From: JBDUDK01 sp040002995 | GTDB lineage: Bacteria > Actinomycetota > Acidimicrobiia > Acidimicrobiales > Ilumatobacteraceae | Direction: 5' to 3' | DNA: 64,000 nt | Assembly (NCBI GenBank): GCA_040002995.1 | Contig: JBDUDK010000052.1 | Span: forward strand, 49,195-113,194 | In this document: positions 58,411 through 64,000 of the stretch, in pieces | How the letters are laid out: the number at the start of each line of letters is the position of its first letter | Position numbering within the stretch: the first letter of the stretch is position 1 | Program-made: the position numbers and the translations under genes | The notes under the pieces: model-generated | What the model saw: only the letters and a program-made list of their open reading frames with translations | Databases searched by the model: none | Told to the model about the DNA's origin: nothing

Positions 58411-59373
58411 GTGAGCATCCGGCGCCGCGTGGCGGCAGTCAACGGTGTTGAACTCGTTGTCACCGAGTCGGGCGACGTCGGTGCTCCGCCCCTCGTGCTC
58501 TCTCACGGCTTCCCTGAGGGCGCGTATTCGTGGCGGCATCAAATGGAGCCGTTGGCGGACGCGGGCTACCACGTTCTGGCGCCCGATCAACGGGGATACG
58601 GGCACTCGAGCGCGCCGCGCTCGGTCGACGCATACGGCATCGAGCAACTCGCGGGAGATCTGCTCGGCCTTCTCGACGAGACGGGCCACGACACCTGCGT
58701 ACTTGTCGGCCACGACTGGGGCGCGCTGATCGCGTGGGACCTCGTTCGCTTGTATCCCGAGCGGGTAAGCGCGGTCGTCGGGGTCAGCGTTCCCTTCGTG
58801 AATTGGCCCGCCCCGCCGCTGCAGTTGATGCGGGCCATGGCGGGCGACCGTTTCTTCTACATCGTCTATTTCCAGGACGTCGGTCCGCCGGAGGCCGAAC
58901 TCGAGGCCGATACGCGGCGCACGATGGCCCGCTTCCTATGGTCGGGGTCATCGCAGGGTCGCGCCGAAACGGTCCACCGTGACCTTCCCGCGGTGGGCAC
59001 CGGCGTGCTTGACCTGATCGACGACCCGCCCGCCGAGCTCCCGGCCTGGCTCTCCTCCGCCGATATCGATCGCTACGCGAGTGAGTTCGCCCATTCGGGG
59101 TTCTTCGGCCCGCTCAGCTACTACCGGAACCTCGATGCGAACTACGAGTTGGTTCGAGCCATCCCGTCGTCGGTGGCATCGATGCCCAGCTTTTTCATCG
59201 CCGGGGTCGACGACATGGTGCTCACCATGGATCCCGGTGGCGTCGACCGGATGCGTGCCACCCTGCCCGACCTGCGTGGCAGCGTCCTGATCCCCGGCGC
59301 GGGGCATTGGGTCCAGCAAGAGACACCAGAGCAGTTCAACGAGGCCCTGCTGGGATTTCTTGCCACTCTTTAG
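58411..59373 (+). CDS. Alpha/beta hydrolase, epoxide-hydrolase-like
   Basis: 320 aa from GTG 58411. HGFPEGAYSWRHQ (oxyanion HGxP), nucleophile Asp in LVGHDWGALIAWDL (GHDWG), and final His in IPGAGHWVQQETPEQF fit soluble epoxide hydrolases, with a lid region (ASEFAHSGFFGPLSYYRNLDANYEL) carrying candidate tyrosines. It follows the ferritin-like genes by 4 bp, so an oxidised (possibly epoxide) product made by the di-iron protein could be its substrate. Confidence 0.88.
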   Translation: MSIRRRVAAVNGVELVVTESGDVGAPPLVLSHGFPEGAYSWRHQMEPLADAGYHVLAPDQRGYGHSSAPRSVDAYGIEQLAGDLLGLLDETGHDTCVLVGHDWGALIAWDLVRLYPERVSAVVGVSVPFVNWPAPPLQLMRAMAGDRFFYIVYFQDVGPPEAELEADTRRTMARFLWSGSSQGRAETVHRDLPAVGTGVLDLIDDPPAELPAWLSSADIDRYASEFAHSGFFGPLSYYRNLDANYELVRAIPSSVASMPSFFIAGVDDMVLTMDPGGVDRMRATLPDLRGSVLIPGAGHWVQQETPEQFNEALLGFLATL

Positions 59374-59383
59374 GATTCGTGCT

Positions 59384-59698
59384 CTATCTCAGGTCGTGGG
59401 CGCTGATGCCTTCGAGGAGGTCGATCGCGGGGGCGCGAACGAGCAGACCCCGACACGCGTCCGCCATCTCGATGGTCTCCACGGCATCGAAATGGGCCCG
59501 TTGCGCCGCGGGCGACTCCCACTTCTCCACGATCACGAAGCGGGCGTTCATGGTCACGGACGCCGCGAGGTCGACGTTTCGGCAGCCCGGCGCCATGCGT
59601 GTGAGCACCACATACTTCGCGAGTACGCCGAGCAACGGCGCTGGATCGGCCGCATCGAACACCATCGTCACGATCGACAGGGTGACCTCGTCGGCCAT
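59384..59698 (-). CDS. Antibiotic-biosynthesis-monooxygenase (ABM) domain protein
   Basis: 104 aa from ATG 59698. Dimeric alpha-beta barrel: DPAPLLGVLAKYVVLTRMAPGCRNVDLAASVTMNARFVIVEKWESPAAQRAHFD, as in YgiN-type quinol monooxygenases and related detoxification proteins. Function inferred only at family level. Convergent with the epoxide-hydrolase gene. Confidence 0.85.
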   Translation of the reverse strand: MADEVTLSIVTMVFDAADPAPLLGVLAKYVVLTRMAPGCRNVDLAASVTMNARFVIVEKWESPAAQRAHFDAVETIEMADACRGLLVRAPAIDLLEGISAHDLR

Positions 59699-59906
59699 GG
59701 CGCATGGTGCCAGATGTTTGTCACGCGTCCGAAACGGGGAAACGTGGCTTAGGTTGCGCAGGGCGCAGGCCGACACCTAGGGCGAACGAACTACTACTAA
59801 ACGTGGCAGGAAACCCCCCGAGGAAGGGGTTGACCTCGTCGGTATCCTTTTGACGATTGTGCTGATCGTGTGGCGCGATCAACACTGACTGTGCAGGAGC
59901 GTGGGC

Positions 59907-60845
<939 letters not shown>

Positions 60846-60848
60846 GCG

Positions 60849-60875
60849 AGCGCGTTACCTAAAAGTCACGCGCTT
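60849..60875 (+). terminator. Possible terminator after the sigma-factor gene
   Basis: Stem AGCGCGT/ACGCGCT (60849-60855 with 60868-60874) and a 12-nt loop, followed by only a few T residues. Placed right after the stop codon; the short T tract makes it weak evidence. Confidence 0.3.
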
Positions 60876-61030
60876 AATCACAAATTTGGGATTTCCGTTG
60901 TTACGCGGATTCTGCCGGCCGTAGTGTCGTTCGTGACACGCCGAGAGCCCGAAGTGTCAGGCTTACTTCTGTGAGTTCGGGCGCGCCGCCCCCACCCTGG
61001 CAACGCGAAGGTTGAAACCGGAAGGTGCTG

Positions 61031-61360
61031 ATGGCGCTGGCCGAGTCAGGGTCGATGTCCCGCCTTTTCAGGGTGGACTACGGAGACGGTCAAACGTTCG
61101 TGTTTCTAAGCGGCGAGCACGACCTGTCCACCTCGCTTGCGCTCCGGCACCTCATGGCCGAGGCGATCGCGATGAACGACGCCGATGTCGTCGTCGATCT
61201 GAGCCAAGTCGACTTCATGGGCGCGTCAACCGTCGGAGTAATTGTTCGGGCGCGGGAGTTCCTGCGACAGCACTCGCGACAGCTTTCCGTGGCCGCTTCG
61301 TCGAGACGGGCGCGCCATGTCCTCGAGCTGTGTGGTCTGGCTGACATCCTCGAAGACTGA
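61031..61360 (+). CDS. STAS-domain protein (anti-anti-sigma-like)
   Basis: 109 aa from ATG 61031 with GGAAGGTG upstream. STAS core: FVFLSGEHDLSTSLALRHLMAEAIAMNDADVVVDLSQVDFMGASTVGVIVRAREFL. The phospho-acceptor region is FMGAST. Probably controls a sigma/anti-sigma switch; physically next to the sigma gene, but on separate transcripts given the 185-bp gap. Confidence 0.82.
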   Translation: MALAESGSMSRLFRVDYGDGQTFVFLSGEHDLSTSLALRHLMAEAIAMNDADVVVDLSQVDFMGASTVGVIVRAREFLRQHSRQLSVAASSRRARHVLELCGLADILED

Positions 61361-61368
61361 CCCACCGA

Positions 61369-61397
61369 CGCTTTTCACCCTCAGAGGGTGAAAAGCG
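61369..61397. repeat. Perfect palindrome CACCCTC-A-GAGGGTG with T/A-rich flanks
   Basis: Arms CGCTTTTCACCCTC and GAGGGTGAAAAGCG are perfectly complementary around one central A, 29 nt in all. The TTTT arm precedes the AAAA arm, the reverse of a rho-independent terminator on either strand. A second, imperfect copy lies 40 bp on. Confidence 0.8.
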
Positions 61398-61413
61398 CCC
61401 AGATCTGACGGAA

Positions 61414-61434
61414 TTCACCCTCAGAGGGTCAAAA
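61414..61434. repeat. Second copy of the CACCCTC palindrome
   Basis: Shares TTCACCCTCAGAGGGT with the copy at 61369-61397, spaced exactly 40 bp start to start, and then diverges (GTC instead of GTG). Pair lies between the STAS and the lipoprotein amidohydrolase genes, 57 bp before the latter's start. Confidence 0.75.
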
Positions 61435-61490
61435 CCGTCGCGGTGGCCGGGCGGGCGCCACCGCACAAGACGCGGCGCGAAAATCGGAGT

Positions 61491-62780
61491 ATGCGTCCTC
61501 TCGATCTACGGCGGCGCTCGAGTGACGAGTACGAGCCGCTCCCGCTCTCGCCTGTTGTGAACGAGGCCGCCCGGCGGGCACGCGCCGCGATCGAACGGCT
61601 GGCGCGCAGTCGAGCAATCTCGCGTCGCGACTTGCTGCAGTCGGCCGCGGCATCCGCGGCCGTGCTCGCGGCTCTGTCAGCGTGCACGAGCGAGCAACGC
61701 GCCAATCGCGGTGAGCCGGCGCCCGGCACCTTCACCGTGCCGGGTTCCACCGATACGACGACCGCGTCGACGACCACGACGATCGACCCGGAGGAGTCGT
61801 CGAACGGGCTCGATCGCGACGACCTCGTCGTCGACGTGCAACTCCACTTCCTCGACCCTGCGCGCAACACTGGCTTGGGCGACGGCTTCCCTCAGGCGTC
61901 CTGCGGACTCGGAACGCGGGAATGCTTTGCCGAGGACGTATTCCTCGACCTCGTGTTCGGCCAGAGCACGACCCGAGTCGGTGTCCTCTCGGGCCTTCCC
62001 ATCGCCGGGGCCGACTCGCCGCTCGCTCTCGACGTGATGGATCACGCCCGCGACCGCCTGACGTCGATCGGCGGCGACCGTCGCCTGTTGCTGCAAGCGC
62101 CGGTCTTCCCGGCGACCGGCGCGATGCAGGACGTTCTCGACGGCATGGCCGCCGACGCCGCCGCGTATCCGGTCGCGGCGTGGAAGACCTACACGCACGC
62201 GCCGACCGCCTACCGCCTCGACGACGATCGCGGCCACGCTCTCCTCAGCCAGGCCGTCGCGCTCGGACGACCGATCCTCGCCGTACACAAAGGCATCGCG
62301 AACGAGGACCCCGCTGCCTCGCCGTCCGACGTGGGACCGGCGGCTGCCGCCCATCCCGACGCCACCATTGTCGTGTATCACTCGGGTTGGGAAGCCGGGG
62401 TGACCGAGGGCGCCTACGACGCCGGCAAGCCTGCAGACCAGCAAAGAGGCGTCGACCGGTTGCTCGCCAGCCTCAACGCCGCCGGGATCGGCACAAGTGG
62501 GAACGTGTACGCCGAACTCGGCAGCACGTGGTTCAACCTCGCTCGCAGCCTCGACGACGCCGCACATGTCCTCGGCAAGTTGCTCGTTCACCTCGGACCT
62601 CAACGCATCCTCTGGGGCACCGACTCCATCTGGTACGGCTCACCGCAGGGTCAGATCGATGCATTCCGGGCCTTTGCGATCAGCGAAGAGTTCCAGGAGC
62701 GCTTCGGCTATCCCGCGCTCACCGACGAGACGAAGCGCCTCATACTCGGCGGCAATGCCGCGCGCCTCTACGGCCTTTGA
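61491..62780 (+). CDS. Tat-exported lipoprotein amidohydrolase
   Basis: 429 aa from ATG 61491. Residues ~40-65 hold ISRRDLLQSAAASAAVLAALSAC, a twin-arginine motif followed by a hydrophobic stretch and a lipobox (LSAC), so the protein is exported folded and anchored outside. After a Thr-rich linker comes an amidohydrolase-type TIM barrel (VDVQLHFLDPARNTGLGDGF with the HxH variant QLHF, ..., YHSGWEAG, LWGTDSIWYG) of the ACMSD/amidohydrolase-2 group. Convergent by 13 bp overlap with the small secreted protein gene. Substrate unknown. Confidence 0.85.
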   Translation: MRPLDLRRRSSDEYEPLPLSPVVNEAARRARAAIERLARSRAISRRDLLQSAAASAAVLAALSACTSEQRANRGEPAPGTFTVPGSTDTTTASTTTTIDPEESSNGLDRDDLVVDVQLHFLDPARNTGLGDGFPQASCGLGTRECFAEDVFLDLVFGQSTTRVGVLSGLPIAGADSPLALDVMDHARDRLTSIGGDRRLLLQAPVFPATGAMQDVLDGMAADAAAYPVAAWKTYTHAPTAYRLDDDRGHALLSQAVALGRPILAVHKGIANEDPAASPSDVGPAAAAHPDATIVVYHSGWEAGVTEGAYDAGKPADQQRGVDRLLASLNAAGIGTSGNVYAELGSTWFNLARSLDDAAHVLGKLLVHLGPQRILWGTDSIWYGSPQGQIDAFRAFAISEEFQERFGYPALTDETKRLILGGNAARLYGL

Positions 62781-63097
62781 TCTACGTCGTCGCGGGTGGC
62801 GGTGACGAAGACCGCGGCGGGGCAGTCCTGCGCGGAGGCGGGCGACAACCCGCGGCACCCAAGCGGCACCGGCGCCAGCGAGGCAGGTGACAGGCCGCTG
62901 AGATGGTTCGCCCGCGCGAAGGCGGCGAGAGCCGCCGCTTCTACGGCGTCGCGTTCGGCGGTGGGCACCACCCGCTGCGGGGCCGGCGCCGGCTGAGAGT
63001 CCGGCCTGCCGATCGCCGGCGTCAACGCCAGTCCGCAGACGACCACCGCGCTCGCGGCGAGGGTACGAATCTTGTTCTTGGTCATGCGAACATTCAT
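62768..63097 (-). CDS. Small secreted protein of unknown function
   Basis: 109 aa from ATG 63097, RBS GGGAGG. Signal peptide: basic start MNVRMTKNKIRT, hydrophobic LAASAVVVCGLALTPAIG, likely cut near AIG-RPD. The mature part is short, Ala/Pro-rich and holds two cysteines (GCRGLSPASAQDC) that could form a disulfide. Divergent from the Crp-type regulator. Confidence 0.62.
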   Translation of the reverse strand: MNVRMTKNKIRTLAASAVVVCGLALTPAIGRPDSQPAPAPQRVVPTAERDAVEAAALAAFARANHLSGLSPASLAPVPLGCRGLSPASAQDCPAAVFVTATRDDVDQRP

Positions 63098-63248
63098 GTC
63101 GCCTCCCTGGTCTGGAGGGCCGCCCTTGCAGCCCACTCCCGTAGGGTGCGGGAAGAGAGTGCCGGGCGATACAGCGCTCGCGGCGATGGGTGTGCGGCGT
63201 CTGCAGCACAACGAAGTCGGCATACGCTGCCGAGGTGGCGAGGTGGGT

Positions 63249-63932
63249 GTGACGATCCGCGATGAGCGCATCGTCCGGTGGGACCCGCGTGACCTCCAAG
63301 CCCTGGTCGAACTTGGGCAGGAGCGTCGCTACCGGAAGGGCGCCTTCCTCATGCTCCAAGGGGACCCGGTGCGCACTGTCCACTTGTTCGTCGAGGGCTG
63401 GGCGAAGGTCGTCCTTACCACGGCCGCGGGGCACGACGTCCTGTTGACCATCCTCGGCCCTGCCGACCTCGTGGGTGACTTCGAGGCGCTCGACGGTGTG
63501 GCCCGCTCGGCGAGCGTTATCGCCCTCGAGCCGGTGACGACCCGGGTGGTCACCCATGAGCAGTTCCTCGAGTACCTCGCAGCCCACCCCCGCGCCGCGC
63601 TCGATCTTCTCCGCACGTTGATCCACCGCATCCGCGTCGCCGATCGCAGGCGGATCGAAGCCGGCTTACTCGACACCCCGCATCGCCTCGGCTCGCTGCT
63701 TCTCAACCTCGCTGAGCGCCACGGACGTCCGACCGCGCAGGGAACCACGATCGCCATCGCGCTGTCGCAGGAGGAACTCAGCAGCATGATCGGCGCGTCC
63801 CGGGACTCGGTGACCCGGGCCTTGACCGCACTGCGTTCGCGCGGATGGGTGGCGACGAGCCGCCGCTCGACGACGCTCATGGACGTCGACGCTCTGCGCA
63901 CCTTCGTGGCGGAGTCCGACGAGTGGGACTGA
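63249..63932 (+). CDS. Crp/Fnr-family transcriptional regulator
   Basis: 227 aa from GTG 63249, the start that gives the normal family length and has GAGGTGG just upstream; the longer frame to 63072 lacks homology. N-terminal cyclic-nucleotide-type beta-roll (RKGAFLMLQGDPVRTVHLFVEGWAKVVLTTAAGHDVLLTILGPADLVGDFEAL) without iron-sulfur cysteines; C-terminal winged helix ALSQEELSSMIGASRDSVTRALTALRSRGWV. Ligand unknown. Nearest candidate target is the divergent secreted protein gene. Confidence 0.9.
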   Translation: MTIRDERIVRWDPRDLQALVELGQERRYRKGAFLMLQGDPVRTVHLFVEGWAKVVLTTAAGHDVLLTILGPADLVGDFEALDGVARSASVIALEPVTTRVVTHEQFLEYLAAHPRAALDLLRTLIHRIRVADRRRIEAGLLDTPHRLGSLLLNLAERHGRPTAQGTTIAIALSQEELSSMIGASRDSVTRALTALRSRGWVATSRRSTTLMDVDALRTFVAESDEWD

Positions 63933-63973
63933 TCGCGCCAACCTCGGCCGCCGACGCGAAACACCCGGTCAGA

Positions 63974-64000
63974 TGGCGGAGGTGGACGGGAATCGAACCC
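63974..64000 (-). tRNA. selC: tRNA-Sec (3' part only, cut by window end)
   Basis: Minus-strand reading ends GGGTTCGATTCCCG, then CCACCTCC, G and CCA. Seventeen nucleotides follow the TTCGATT T-loop: 5 for the T-stem, 8 for the acceptor, 1 discriminator G and CCA. Normal tRNAs, including Ser, have 16 (7-bp acceptor); an 8-bp acceptor with discriminator G and GCCA end is the hallmark of bacterial selenocysteine tRNA. The 5' part is outside the window, so pairing cannot be verified. Confidence 0.72.

Noticed and set aside
59812..59831. Hairpin AACCCC...GGGGTT upstream of the sigma gene as a terminator
   Set aside because: No T tract follows and it precedes a promoter-like TTGACC; too short to interpret.

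Overview
This is a very GC-rich, gene-dense chromosomal window with no insertion sequences, phage genes or CRISPR array. The gene families point to an actinobacterium: an acyl-ACP desaturase of the DesA type, F420-type luciferase-like enzymes, mycothiol-type DinB/MDMPI and DsbA-like proteins, dodecin, a stand-alone ATP-dependent DNA ligase, and pantothenate kinase very close to the mycobacterial protein. A class such as Acidimicrobiia is my inference, not something the sequence proves.

Layout. 1-5.1 kb: housekeeping genes (threonine/serine dehydratase cut by the window edge, MBL hydrolase, oligoribonuclease, dUTPase, ATP-dependent ligase, class III CoA-transferase). 5.2-9.3 kb: lipid genes (acyl-ACP desaturase, acyl-CoA synthetase), both preceded by palindromes, then a hybrid histidine kinase without a sensor domain. 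9.4-16.9 kb: methionine aminopeptidase, orphan adenine methyltransferase, pantothenate kinase, ABC-2 exporter, SDR, HAD and a double GNAT. 16.9-18.9 kb: N-carbamoyl-D-amino-acid hydrolase overlapping an N-terminally shortened SsnA-like deaminase. 19-22.8 kb: LLM enzyme, aquaporin, VWA protein.

22.8-32.6 kb is a nearly complete aromatic pathway. A divergent IclR regulator faces hydroquinone 1,2-dioxygenase (two subunits), 3-oxoadipate CoA-transferase (two subunits), maleylacetate reductase, 3-oxoadipyl-CoA thiolase and hydroxyquinol 1,2-dioxygenase, tightly packed. MarR, YceI and an aldehyde dehydrogenase follow; the last can supply the 4-hydroxymuconic semialdehyde step. Hydroquinone and hydroxyquinol would both converge on maleylacetate and leave as acetyl-CoA and succinyl-CoA.

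32.6-36.3 kb: YbaK-like deacylase, a DinB protein bracketed by a 54-bp inverted repeat, dodecin, and an orphan molybdopterin hydroxylase subunit. 36.3-45.3 kb is the most unusual block: four tightly coupled minus-strand genes (OpuAC-like lipoprotein; PAP2-kinase fusion; UbiB-like kinase; kinase-like/flippase-like fusion), flanked on both sides by paralogous PAP2 phosphatases on the plus strand. It looks like an envelope lipid-processing system that I do not recognise from the literature.

45.3-64 kb: STAS and BON proteins, tRNA-Lys(UUU), cyclopropane synthase family methyltransferase, mycothiol-linked proteins, O-acyltransferase, MpaB-like oxygenase, YcaQ glycosylase, nitroreductase, cyclophilin, EamA transporter, a three-gene ferritin-like operon with an epoxide hydrolase, a primary-type sigma factor, STAS protein, Tat-lipoprotein amidohydrolase, a Crp/Fnr regulator, and at the very edge the 3' end of what the geometry says is tRNA-Sec.
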